Assembly (NCBI RefSeq): GCF_009758205.1
Contig: NZ_WRXN01000020.1
Location: forward strand, 1-64,000
Origin: Chitinophaga tropicalis
GTDB taxonomy: Bacteria > Bacteroidota > Bacteroidia > Chitinophagales > Chitinophagaceae
Reading direction: 5' to 3'
Length of the DNA: 64,000 bases
Shown here: in pieces, positions 43,996 through 51,201 of the stretch
How the letters are laid out: every line of letters starts with the position of its first letter
How positions within the stretch are numbered: position 1 is the first letter of the stretch
Made by a program: the position numbers and the translations under genes
The notes under the pieces: model-generated
The model's database searches: none
What the model was told of the DNA's origin: nothing
What the model saw: only the letters and a program-made list of their open reading frames with translations

Positions 43996-46236
43996 TTAAG
44001 CTATTTGCTGCTCTCTAATAAAAGCATTCAGTTTCTTCCCACTGCCCGCTACCCATATAATATCACCTTCTTCCAGTAAAGTATTAGATTCAGGATTCAG
44101 GATCCTCCTTCCCTTACGCTCAATTCCCAGTACAATTCCACTGGTACGTTCACGTATCCCTACTTCCCGGATAGACCTGTTCTTCAGTTTAGACTTCGCT
44201 CCTATCAGGAACTGTTTCAATGCAATAGGGTCTGTATCCTGCACCTGCTGTTCAATATCTGCAGCAGATGGTTCCAGGAACTGGTTGAATTTCTCCAGCT
44301 GCTCGTCTGTACCTATTGTTGTCACTACGTCTCCAGGGAAAAGGCGTTCATTCTTATCAGGTGCATATATTTTCTGTCCGCTCCGGTTGATCAGGGCAAT
44401 ATTGACCCCGTAATTTTCCCTCAGCGCCAGGTCCAGTAAGGTCTTGCCGGCGGCCAGGCTATGTGCGCGGATCTCGGTAACAGCCAGATGGGCATCCCAG
44501 GGAGCCAGCACCGCTTTGCTGATATTCCCTACACGAGCTTCACGCGCATTGAAATTGGAAAAGAAACGTGCTTCTATAGTATTGTAGAAGGACTGAATGC
44601 GGTGCCGGAGCACGAATATCAGTATTACAATGCCCATTGTTACCAGTAAAGCCACTGAATAGGAGAAGAACCTGTCCATAAAGAAACCTATCAGGAACAC
44701 AGCCAGCACTATCCTGGATAAGCGCAGTAAGAGCAGCGGCCCTCTGTACCTTTTCTGCTCCCAGATGCTGGACGATTCTTTTGAGCTTAATTTCCGGAAA
44801 GCCAGCGCCCAGAGGAAAGGCATGAGCAATACAAGTGTGATCATAGCACTGCCTACCCTTCCCCAGTTGTATCCGCCGATCTTTATATTGACCAGTGGCA
44901 GCAGGTAATAATAACACAACAGTGTGATAGAGAGGATGATCACAGAGGAGATCACCATGTTGACGAAATAGGAACGGAGCAGCTGTTTCCAGTCGCTCAC
45001 CACAGAGATAGTCTGTGCGGCAGCACTGTAACGGTTCAGCGATGTCTTCCACCGGTGTGGCAGGATAGCGGACAGCTTTTCAAATGCCGGGGCCGACAGG
45101 CGGATCATATACGGTGTAGTGAAAGTGGTTACTGCCGATACTGCTACTGCAACCGGGTAAAGAAAATCACTTGTCACCTTGAGTGATAACCCCAGCTGGG
45201 CAATGATAAAAGAGAACTCTCCTATCTGTGCCAGGCTCATGCCGCCCTGAACAGCAGTTTTCAGCGGTTGCCCGGATAACAGGGCGCCGATGCCGGTGCT
45301 GAGGGTTTTGCCTAAAATGGTTACAACCGTAATGATAGCCACCGGTCCTGCGTATTTCAGCAGCATGGACGGATCTATCAACATGCCGACAGAAATAAAG
45401 AAGACTGCTCCGAAAAGCTCTTTTACCGGTTTAATGAGATGTTCTATTTTCTCTGCCTGTGTAGTTTCTGCCAGTATAGATCCCATGATGAATGCGCCAA
45501 GGGCCGGAGAAAAACCTGCGTGGGTAGCCAGTACCACCATCAGCAGGCAAAGCCCGATGGAGGTCACCAGCAGGGTCTCTTCATTCATCAGCTTCTTCGT
45601 TTTCCGTAACAGGGTTGGCAGGAAAAAGATGCCGAATACAAACCAGGCAATAAGGAAGAACACCAGTTTCACCACAGATTCCAGCATTTCGCCTCCGGCA
45701 AACTGCTGGCTGACAGCTAGAGTAGATAGTAATACCAGCAGGACTATAGCTACCAGGTCTTCCACGACCAGGATGCCGAATACCAGTCCGGCAAACTGTT
45801 GACCTTTAATGCCCAGCTCTTCAAATGCGCGGATGATGATGGTAGTAGAAGAAATAGAAAGTATGCCGCCCAGGAAGATGCTGTCCATAGTAGACCAGCC
45901 CATGAGCTGTCCTACTCCATATCCCAGCAGCAGCATAAAAATAACTTCTACTATGGCTGTAATGGAGGCAGAGCCGCCTACTTTGATCAGCTTTTTAAAA
46001 CTGAATTCAAGACCCAGACTGAACAGCAGGAATATAACCCCTATCTCAGACCAGATCCTGATATTAGCTTCGTCAGAGACACTGGGTATAAAAGAGACAT
46101 GCTGTCCTGCAAGCAGGCCGGCTACAATGTAACCCAATACAAGCGGTTGTTTCAATCGCTTGAAAATGAGGGTGGTGATTGCTGCTGTAATTAATATCAG
46201 TGCCAGGTCGGTAATCAGAGGTGGTAAATGTATCAT
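43996..46236 (-). CDS. CPA2 cation:proton antiporter (KefB-like) with TrkA-C domains
   Basis: A 746-residue protein. Residues about 5-390 form the 12-helix CPA2 exchanger (PLVLGYIVAGLLAG, SEIGVIFLLFSLGLEFS, FGILVVEDLVAIVLLVLL). A further membrane region (about 420-560) follows, then two C-terminal TrkA-C/RCK_C domains, the last ending in SNTLLEEGDIIWVAGSGKKLNAFIRE. It exchanges K+ or Na+ for protons with ligand gating. The start MIHLPPLITDLALIL is preferred over an upstream in-frame start at 46314. Confidence 0.9.
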   Translation of the reverse strand: MIHLPPLITDLALILITAAITTLIFKRLKQPLVLGYIVAGLLAGQHVSFIPSVSDEANIRIWSEIGVIFLLFSLGLEFSFKKLIKVGGSASITAIVEVIFMLLLGYGVGQLMGWSTMDSIFLGGILSISSTTIIIRAFEELGIKGQQFAGLVFGILVVEDLVAIVLLVLLSTLAVSQQFAGGEMLESVVKLVFFLIAWFVFGIFFLPTLLRKTKKLMNEETLLVTSIGLCLLMVVLATHAGFSPALGAFIMGSILAETTQAEKIEHLIKPVKELFGAVFFISVGMLIDPSMLLKYAGPVAIITVVTILGKTLSTGIGALLSGQPLKTAVQGGMSLAQIGEFSFIIAQLGLSLKVTSDFLYPVAVAVSAVTTFTTPYMIRLSAPAFEKLSAILPHRWKTSLNRYSAAAQTISVVSDWKQLLRSYFVNMVISSVIILSITLLCYYYLLPLVNIKIGGYNWGRVGSAMITLVLLMPFLWALAFRKLSSKESSSIWEQKRYRGPLLLLRLSRIVLAVFLIGFFMDRFFSYSVALLVTMGIVILIFVLRHRIQSFYNTIEARFFSNFNAREARVGNISKAVLAPWDAHLAVTEIRAHSLAAGKTLLDLALRENYGVNIALINRSGQKIYAPDKNERLFPGDVVTTIGTDEQLEKFNQFLEPSAADIEQQVQDTDPIALKQFLIGAKSKLKNRSIREVGIRERTSGIVLGIERKGRRILNPESNTLLEEGDIIWVAGSGKKLNAFIREQQIA

Positions 46237-46348
46237 CCGGTCTTTCAGTTTTAAATTGTTGATTATAAGAATAACGCCAGCAGGTATGATGATGTTAAAA
46301 GAATGACATATCATACCTGAAAATGGTAGTGTACCAATCGTTTTTTGC

Positions 46349-46369
46349 TTGTCCGCCTTCGGTGGACAA
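46349..46369. repeat. Intergenic hairpin TTGTCCGCC-TTC-GGTGGACAA
   Basis: A 9-bp stem with one wobble, in the region upstream of the antiporter gene. It is followed by a second imperfect hairpin GTTTGCCTGTC/GACAGCCAAAC at about 46383-46408. Confidence 0.55.
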
Positions 46370-46437
46370 ACTGAGATAGTGGGTTTGCCTGTCTGTGACA
46401 GCCAAACTGAAGAAAACTATGTTCTGTGCTTAATTAC

Positions 46438-46776
46438 TTACCAAAAAATGTGCTGGGGAAAAAGAAGCGATCGTATAATAGCATGTACATCCGGCAATAA
46501 ACGTGATGCCTGTACTTTACATAGAAAAAAAGGAATGCGGGGAAGAAAGTATTCTCTGAACGTTCCGGCGCCGTCACGGCTTTCGGATTTAATGGGGGTG
46601 ACAACCTGGTTATGAGGTGTTTCTATTGTTCTTTCGGGAAGGTCCTGCTTTCTTTCCTGCCACTTCTGCCACGAGACAAATGTCTTTCTGACACTATCAT
46701 TTACTTTCGCGCCGGCTTTAGCTCCGCCGCAAAGAAGTAAAAGAAGAAGAAGACACAGGTGAAAAACATGACGCAT
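46438..46776 (-). CDS. Small putative exported protein, possibly frameshifted
   Basis: A 112-residue frame with a strong signal peptide (MRHVFHLCLLLLLLLCGGAKAGA). A -7 box TATCTTTG at 46782-46789 ends 5 nt before the ATG, which supports expression. After about residue 80 the frame crosses a run of seven T bases; moving by one base there gives an aromatic tail (PFFYVKYRHHVYCRMYM) that looks more natural. Either frame is possible. No homology is recognised. Confidence 0.45.
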   Translation of the reverse strand: MRHVFHLCLLLLLLLCGGAKAGAKVNDSVRKTFVSWQKWQERKQDLPERTIETPHNQVVTPIKSESRDGAGTFREYFLPRIPFFLCKVQASRLLPDVHAIIRSLLFPQHIFW

Positions 46777-46781
46777 GCCGG

Positions 46782-46789
46782 CAAAGATA
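46782..46789 (-). promoter_or_regulatory. -7 box TATCTTTG of the 46776 gene
   Basis: An exact match on the minus strand, 5 nt before the ATG. Confidence 0.5.
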
Positions 46790-46800
46790 TTCTTTTCTCA

Positions 46801-47253
46801 CTATCCCCGTATCTTATCCAGCAGATCGCTCAGCACTGAGGCTTCTTCTGCGGTTACTCTTTCGGCCAGGTCATCGTAGAAATTATCCATCAGTATTTCC
46901 ACATCTTCCAGCAGTTTCAATCCTTTGGGAGTGATATTAATATCCATTTTACGGCGATTGTGCGGGCACAGTCTCCGCTGAACATAATCCAGCTTCTCCA
47001 GCTTATCCAGCAGCCGTGTTACATCGCTTGCCTTATCCAGCATCACTTCCTTGATACATCCGGCAGAAACCGGTTCAGGATGACGTCCTTTGATGATCCG
47101 CAAGGCATTATAGTGCTGCGGAAGCAGGTCATATTCTTTCAGGTTAGCACCCAGTGCATCTCTCAACCAGTTACCAGTAAACAACAGGTTTACAATGACC
47201 TTGTGATAGTCATCCTTAAACTTACGCTGATTAATAGCTTGTTCAATCTTCAT
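46801..47253 (-). CDS. MarR family transcriptional regulator
   Basis: A 150-residue MarR protein. The winged helix spans residues about 45-105 (PQHYNALRIIKGRHPEPVSAGCIKEVM, then DVTRLLDKLEKLDYVQRRLCPHNRRKMDINITPKG with the DxRxxx wing motif region). Its ATG lies 4 nt past the -7 box. The palindrome TGTTGCAACA is 25 nt upstream and is matched at the yceI promoter, so it likely controls itself, the divergent YeeE pair and yceI. The ligand is unknown. Confidence 0.9.
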   Translation of the reverse strand: MKIEQAINQRKFKDDYHKVIVNLLFTGNWLRDALGANLKEYDLLPQHYNALRIIKGRHPEPVSAGCIKEVMLDKASDVTRLLDKLEKLDYVQRRLCPHNRRKMDINITPKGLKLLEDVEILMDNFYDDLAERVTAEEASVLSDLLDKIRG

Positions 47254-47257
47254 ATAT

Positions 47258-47265
47258 CAAAGATA
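47258..47265 (-). promoter_or_regulatory. -7 box TATCTTTG of the marR gene
   Basis: An exact match on the minus strand, separated from the ATG by ATAT (4 nt). Confidence 0.6.
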
Positions 47266-47277
47266 ATAAATAATACG

Positions 47278-47290
47278 TGTTGCAACATAT
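47278..47290. promoter_or_regulatory. Candidate MarR operator TGTTGCAACATAT
   Basis: TGTTGCAACA is a perfect palindrome in the divergent region between marR and the YeeE gene. The 13-mer matches TGTTGAAACATAT at 51142-51154, upstream of yceI, at 12 of 13 positions. Confidence 0.55.
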
Positions 47291-47327
47291 TTGCTTTAAT
47301 GTATTTTCATACCAGCCACAAACCAAA

Positions 47328-47335
47328 TATATTTG
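47328..47335 (+). promoter_or_regulatory. -7 box TATATTTG toward the YeeE gene
   Basis: An exact TAnnTTTG match. A long leader of about 110 nt to the ATG at 47449 contains hairpins. Confidence 0.5.
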
Positions 47336-47348
47336 TATGTAATGGGTA

Positions 47349-47428
47349 GTGCATCAGTTTGAGTTTTACTCAGGGATGAAGGTTGACCTGCGGTCAGCCA
47401 GATATAACAGGCAAAATTGATCAAACCA
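47349..47428. repeat. Hairpin-forming repeat with GTGCATCAGTTTGA (copy 1)
   Basis: The 14-mer at 47349-47362 recurs exactly at 49633-49646. An inner hairpin GGTTGACC-TGC-GGTCAGCC is at 47381-47399 and a degenerate opposite arm AAAATTGATCAAACC ends near 47427. Confidence 0.5.
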
Positions 47429-47448
47429 ATCTTCTAATAACTCATCTT

Positions 47449-48015
47449 ATGTTCATCAACAATCTATCCAATCCCTGGCCCTGGTATATAGCAGGTCCAC
47501 TCATTGGCCTTACCGTACCTCTCTTATTATTACTTGGCAACCGCCATTTTGGTATTTCCTCCAACCTTCGTCATATCTGTGCAGCCTGCTTTCCGGCGCG
47601 TATTCCTTTCTTCTCCTACAACTGGAAACAGGAATCCTGGAATCTCTTTTTTGCGGCAGGTATACTTTCAGGCGGATATATTGCTGCTACCCTGCTGGCC
47701 AACCCTGCCCCGGTAAGCATACATCCTAACCTTGCCTGGGAGCTTTCCGGTTATGGTATTACTGATTATGAGCGTTTGCTTCCCATTCAGCTATTTAACT
47801 GGCCAGCCCTCTTAACCCTTAAGGGATTTATATTGATAGTGGCGGGCGGTTTCCTTATAGGCTTTGGTACCCGTTACGCCGGAGGCTGTACTTCCGGTCA
47901 TGCTATTATGGGTCTTTCTAACCTGCAATGGCCTTCGCTTGTTGCCACGTGTTGTTTCATGGCCGGTGGCTTTATTATGGCCAACCTGGTACTTCCCTTT
48001 ATTCTTCAACTTTAA
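47449..48015 (+). CDS. YeeE/YedE family transporter subunit
   Basis: A 188-residue inner-membrane protein with four or five hydrophobic helices. The YeeE/YedE signature is GTRYAGGCTSGHAIMGLSNLQWPS (about residues 140-163), with the conserved Cys in GGCTSGH. Members move thiosulfate or other sulfur species. The start MFINNLSNPWPWYIAGP is preferred over an in-frame start at 47383 that would read through the hairpins. The DUF6691 partner begins 10 nt later. Confidence 0.88.
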   Translation: MFINNLSNPWPWYIAGPLIGLTVPLLLLLGNRHFGISSNLRHICAACFPARIPFFSYNWKQESWNLFFAAGILSGGYIAATLLANPAPVSIHPNLAWELSGYGITDYERLLPIQLFNWPALLTLKGFILIVAGGFLIGFGTRYAGGCTSGHAIMGLSNLQWPSLVATCCFMAGGFIMANLVLPFILQL

Positions 48016-48025
48016 AAAAAGCTGG

Positions 48026-48526
48026 ATGAAACATATTTCCAATGATACAGATTTCGAAATAGAAACAATTGATTCTAATGCAGTTAGCAATAGCAGCTTA
48101 ATAAAAAGCAACCGGTGGCGGTTCTTCCATTATTTCCTTGCCGGCGCCTGGTTTGGAATACTCCTGGTAAAGTCTGAGGTTATTTCCTGGTTCCGTATAC
48201 AGGAAATGTTCAGGCTGCAATCCTTTCATATGTACGGGGTGATTGGATCAGCGGTGTTAACAGGTATTGTTTCCGTACTGATAATCAAACGATTGAAAAT
48301 AAAAACCCTTTACGGGGAGCCCATTACTTTCAGCAATAAAACCTTCCATAAAGGCCAGATCTTTGGCGGGCTTCTTTTCGGTTTTGGCTGGGCGCTGACC
48401 GGTGCGTGTCCCGGTCCCATCTTTGCCCAGATAGGCGCAGGTTTTACCGTGGCTACGGTTATGTTGCTCAGTGCTATATTGGGTACCTGGGTATATGGCG
48501 CTATACGTGATAAACTACCTCATTAA
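48026..48526 (+). CDS. DUF6691/YeeE-like partner membrane protein
   Basis: A 166-residue protein with a hydrophilic N-terminal 30 residues and four hydrophobic helices. The conserved FGFGWALTGACPGPIFAQIGAG (about residues 119-140) carries the Cys of the second YeeE half. The two genes together correspond to one full-size YeeE/PMP transporter. An in-frame extension to 47864 is a shadow of the first gene. Role: sulfur-compound uptake, by family. Confidence 0.86.
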   Translation: MKHISNDTDFEIETIDSNAVSNSSLIKSNRWRFFHYFLAGAWFGILLVKSEVISWFRIQEMFRLQSFHMYGVIGSAVLTGIVSVLIIKRLKIKTLYGEPITFSNKTFHKGQIFGGLLFGFGWALTGACPGPIFAQIGAGFTVATVMLLSAILGTWVYGAIRDKLPH

Positions 48527-48827
48527 GATTAAATGTTATAACACTAATTCAGCCACCAGCAGGGGTAAAAGGAAACATCAACAGTTATGTTAAACGATTA
48601 CGCAAGTGTTAACACTTTGTTAACGGGTCTTAATTCACCACGTTAACCAGAAAAAATATAGCCTTTACCAAAATAGAGATCCATGCGGAAAGTGGTCGAT
48701 TATCTTTGGAATAGGTTTTTCATAGGATATGGTTAAAAAATTAAGGGCGGTATTCTTACCGCCCTTCCTGTTTCCAGTCTTTCCGTACCTGCTTTGCATT
48801 TATATAATTATCTTCTATCTTACTGCC
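48527..48827. other. Intergenic region with promoter and hairpin before the SDR gene
   Basis: It contains the exact -7 box TATCTTTG (48701-48708) and a perfect 10-bp hairpin (48743-48766). No gene is supported; the frame from 48729 is an N-terminal extension of the SDR frame and crosses the hairpin. Confidence 0.45.
48743..48766 (+). terminator. Perfect 10-bp hairpin in the SDR leader
   Basis: AAGGGCGGTA and TACCGCCCTT pair around TTCT, followed by CCTGTTTCC. Lying about 30 nt after a predicted transcription start, it could end a short RNA or attenuate the SDR gene. Confidence 0.5.
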
Positions 48828-49604
48828 ATGACATACGCTTTGATCACAGGCGCCAGCAAAGGCATTGGCAAATCACTGGCCGGAGGTTTAGCTGCCAGAC
48901 AATATAATCTCCTGCTGGTAGCCCGTTCCGGGGAAGAGTTATCATTATTAGCCACACAACTTACTGAACAGTTCAAAGTGACAGTCAACTGGTTAGCGCT
49001 GGATCTCTCCCATCCGGATGCTGCCAGGCAGGTATATAAATGGTGTACAGACAACCATTATGAAGTATCCGTCCTGGTTAATAATGCAGGATATGCTGTC
49101 TGGGGAGATTTCGGAAAGCAATCGCTCGATGCCCAGCTGAACATGGTGCAGGTAAATGCACAGACGCCTGTGGCTCTTTGCCATTATATGCTGCCCTTAC
49201 TGCAAAAGCATGCCCGTTCCTATATACTGAATGTTTCCAGCACAGCCGCTTACCAGGCGGTACGTACCCTGAGCCTTTATTCTGCATCCAAGGCCTTTAT
49301 GCTGCTCTTTACCAGGGGAATAAGGCAGGAATTAAAGGGTACAGGCGTTACTGTCACCTGTCTCTGTCCGGGGCCGGTGAATACCAATTTCATAGAACGC
49401 GCCGGTATGCAGGCTATTCAGGCTACTGCAGAGAAGTTTGGCATGACACCGGATGCAGTGGCGGCTATTGCCCTGAAAGGGCTCTTTAAAGGGAAAGCAG
49501 AGATCATTCCCGGCCCGCTCAACGCTATATCTTCTTTTATGACAAGGCTGGTTCCCAAGGACCTGGTTGAGAAGATTGCAGGAAACCTGTATAAAAACAA
49601 ATAG
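48828..49604 (+). CDS. Short-chain dehydrogenase/reductase (SDR)
   Basis: A 258-residue classical SDR. The cofactor loop TGASKGIGKSLA is at residues about 7-18, NNAGYAVWG near 85, catalytic Ser in NVSSTAAYQ and the YSASKA motif with Tyr and Lys near residues 152-156. It resembles DltE/YqjQ-type NADP reductases; the substrate is unknown. The start MTYALITGASKG is typical; the in-frame upstream region would add a hydrophobic tail read through a hairpin. Confidence 0.88.
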   Translation: MTYALITGASKGIGKSLAGGLAARQYNLLLVARSGEELSLLATQLTEQFKVTVNWLALDLSHPDAARQVYKWCTDNHYEVSVLVNNAGYAVWGDFGKQSLDAQLNMVQVNAQTPVALCHYMLPLLQKHARSYILNVSSTAAYQAVRTLSLYSASKAFMLLFTRGIRQELKGTGVTVTCLCPGPVNTNFIERAGMQAIQATAEKFGMTPDAVAAIALKGLFKGKAEIIPGPLNAISSFMTRLVPKDLVEKIAGNLYKNK

Positions 49605-49632
49605 ATCGCTCAGGATTTATTACTGAAAAGTT

Positions 49633-49697
49633 GTGCATCAGTTTGAATTTCTTTTCGATGTACAGCAAGGCCGGCTAAAAAATTCAAACCGGTGCAC
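49633..49697. repeat. Large hairpin with GTGCATCAGTTTGA (copy 2)
   Basis: Arms GTGCATCAGTTTGAATT (49633-49649) and AATTCAAACCGGTGCAC (49681-49697) pair over 17 positions with one wobble and one mismatch. The first 14 bases match 47349-47362 exactly. Confidence 0.6.
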
Positions 49698-49780
49698 TAC
49701 TCACTGAAAGCGTACCGGTTAAAAATCAGACTGGTGCAATCCCCTATTTCAAACTAACATGTTATCTCCTCATTATTTTT

Positions 49781-49811
49781 TTTGTCTAAATTGGAAATAG
49801 ACTTATATTTA
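49781..49811 (+). promoter_or_regulatory. Promoter TTTG-N19-TATATTTA before the Cys leader
   Basis: TTTG (49781-49784) and TATATTTA (49804-49811) have the Bacteroidota spacing; the last base of the -7 box deviates. A start near 49818 would place the leader ORF about 20 nt in. Confidence 0.5.
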
Positions 49812-49836
49812 CCCTACAAAATAAGTAGACTAATAG

Positions 49837-49917
49837 ATGTCAACTGAATCAGCCATACAAACACTACTGTCATCTTCCTTCGTCATCAGCAAACGATGCC
49901 CCTATTGTTGTTGCTAG
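49837..49917 (+). CDS. Candidate Cys-rich leader peptide (26 residues)
   Basis: The frame reads MSTESAIQTLLSSSFVISKR then CPYCCC and stops. Four of the last six residues are Cys (codons TGC, TGT, TGT, TGC at 49897-49914). Short ORFs ending in consecutive Cys codons act as cysteine sensors upstream of sulfur genes in mycobacteria and some other bacteria. A small hairpin GGCCT-CAG-AGGCC follows 28 nt later, then the PhyH gene. A role here is inferred. Confidence 0.5.
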   Translation: MSTESAIQTLLSSSFVISKRCPYCCC

Positions 49918-49945
49918 GTTCTTTCCGGGCACAGTCCACGGGCAC

Positions 49946-49958
49946 GGCCTCAGAGGCC
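49946..49958 (+). promoter_or_regulatory. Hairpin GGCCT-CAG-AGGCC after the Cys leader
   Basis: A 5-bp GC-rich stem followed by TATTTAATATTA. It is a weak terminator or a structure that blocks downstream translation initiation. Confidence 0.4.
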
Positions 49959-50006
49959 TATTTAATATTATCTGATAAAGTAGATCATTAAAAAAACTTA
50001 GCAATT

Positions 50007-50819
50007 ATGCCTACAGCTTACACTACGTTCACACTGGGTAATTCACTCACAGAAGAGCAAAAATCTTTCTTCGAAGAACACGGTTTCATTCATTTCTCCG
50101 GTTTTTTATCTCCTGACTCAGTCCAGGAGATCGTTGACGCCTCTGAGCAGGTGCAGAAAAAATGGATAGCAGAAGATGTACAGAAAGTAAATGGGGTACC
50201 GGTTAAATATGGTAAGGACCTGAACGGGGAGAAGATAGTGCAGCGTTTTGCTTTCATTAACCAGCATACGCCTGTACTTTCCAACCTGCTTCGCGAGGAG
50301 CGTCTGCAGTCCCTTCTTGGCTTTATTGGGCCGGATGCGCGTATCGGCGAAAATGAAAAGGATGGCATGGTGTTCAATCACTATGTAAACGGACCTGAAA
50401 GTAAGTTCAGCAAAATGGGCTGGCATGTTGATGGCCTGCGTGATATATTTATAGGAGGAGGTAAGCTGAATCCAATGCTGAACGTAGGGATACATCTGAG
50501 TACCCTGCAGCCGGGCAATGGCGGATTGAGGATCATACCCGGCACACATAAACAGGGTGTCTTAAGCATGCTTTTCAGAAAGAGACATTTCTTTGATCAT
50601 AACCCGGATAAGAATGAGCTGGCTATCACTCCCAAAGCAGGCGATCTGACCGTTCATGATGGCCGTCTCTGGCACCGGGTGGCGCAATCTTCCATTGTAG
50701 GTGAGGAAAGCAGGCGCAGGGTGATCTATGTACCAATTATTGCGGGAAAATATGAACCGAAGAATGAAAACAGTCCAACGTTGTTCTATCAACGTTTTGC
50801 AGGATTAGTAATAAAATAA
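50007..50819 (+). CDS. Phytanoyl-CoA dioxygenase (PhyH) family protein
   Basis: A 270-residue Fe(II)/2-oxoglutarate oxygenase. The iron triad is H140-x-D142 (GWHVDGLRD) and H223 (LWHRVAQ), with an arginine-rich stretch SRRRVIY (about 235-241) for 2-oxoglutarate. The N-terminal LTEEQKSFFEEHGFIHFSGFLSPDSV is typical. The family hydroxylates lipids, halogenated or sulfonated compounds and natural products. The Cys-rich leader ORF upstream hints at a link to sulfur status, but the substrate is unknown. Confidence 0.87.
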   Translation: MPTAYTTFTLGNSLTEEQKSFFEEHGFIHFSGFLSPDSVQEIVDASEQVQKKWIAEDVQKVNGVPVKYGKDLNGEKIVQRFAFINQHTPVLSNLLREERLQSLLGFIGPDARIGENEKDGMVFNHYVNGPESKFSKMGWHVDGLRDIFIGGGKLNPMLNVGIHLSTLQPGNGGLRIIPGTHKQGVLSMLFRKRHFFDHNPDKNELAITPKAGDLTVHDGRLWHRVAQSSIVGEESRRRVIYVPIIAGKYEPKNENSPTLFYQRFAGLVIK

Positions 50820-50845
50820 ATCTGATCTTATATTAAAACTTTTCT

Positions 50846-50873
50846 CAGCTGGCCTACGGCCAGCTGTTTTTTT
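50846..50873 (+). terminator. Terminator of the PhyH gene
   Basis: CAGCTGGCC and GGCCAGCTG are perfect complements around TAC, followed by seven T. Confidence 0.9.
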
Positions 50874-51135
50874 GCATGCCTGATAAGATAATATTGCTTT
50901 ATTTGAAATTTCCCGGAAAAATTTTCCATCGTAACAATTTGATTTACAAGTCAGTTACCTAAAGGTAAGTTAGTAGCTACGGGGAGACCTCTTGGTTAAA
51001 AGTAGCACTCCCTCTAAATTTGGCTTTCCAAAAGAAAGTAGCTCTCCGTCGGGAGTAAAATTATCATAAATATTTAAGGCCGTGAACAAATGTTGATAGC
51101 GCAAAATATTGAACTAGGTTAAGAAATTTCCCAAC

Positions 51136-51157
51136 AATATATGTTGAAACATATATT
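51136..51157. promoter_or_regulatory. Perfect palindrome AATATATGTT-GA-AACATATATT, candidate MarR operator
   Basis: Ten-base arms are exact complements, 45 nt upstream of the yceI start. The embedded TGTTGAAACATAT matches the marR promoter site at 12 of 13 bases. Confidence 0.6.
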
Positions 51158-51201
51158 ATCAAAAAAAAGACATAATTTTAATTTTCAAAACAATAGCAAA
51201 C

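Larger units (their letters stand above)
49605..50006. other. Intergenic region with repeat hairpin and Cys-rich leader ORF
   Basis: It contains the large hairpin at 49633-49697, a promoter (49781-49811), the leader ORF (49837-49917) and a small hairpin (49946-49958). No larger gene is present. Confidence 0.5.
50820..51201. other. Intergenic region with terminator and several palindromes
   Basis: After the PhyH terminator the region holds TTACC-TAAA-GGTAA (50955-50968), CTTTCCAAAAGAAAG (51024-51038) and the MarR-like operator (51136-51157). No gene is supported. Confidence 0.5.
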
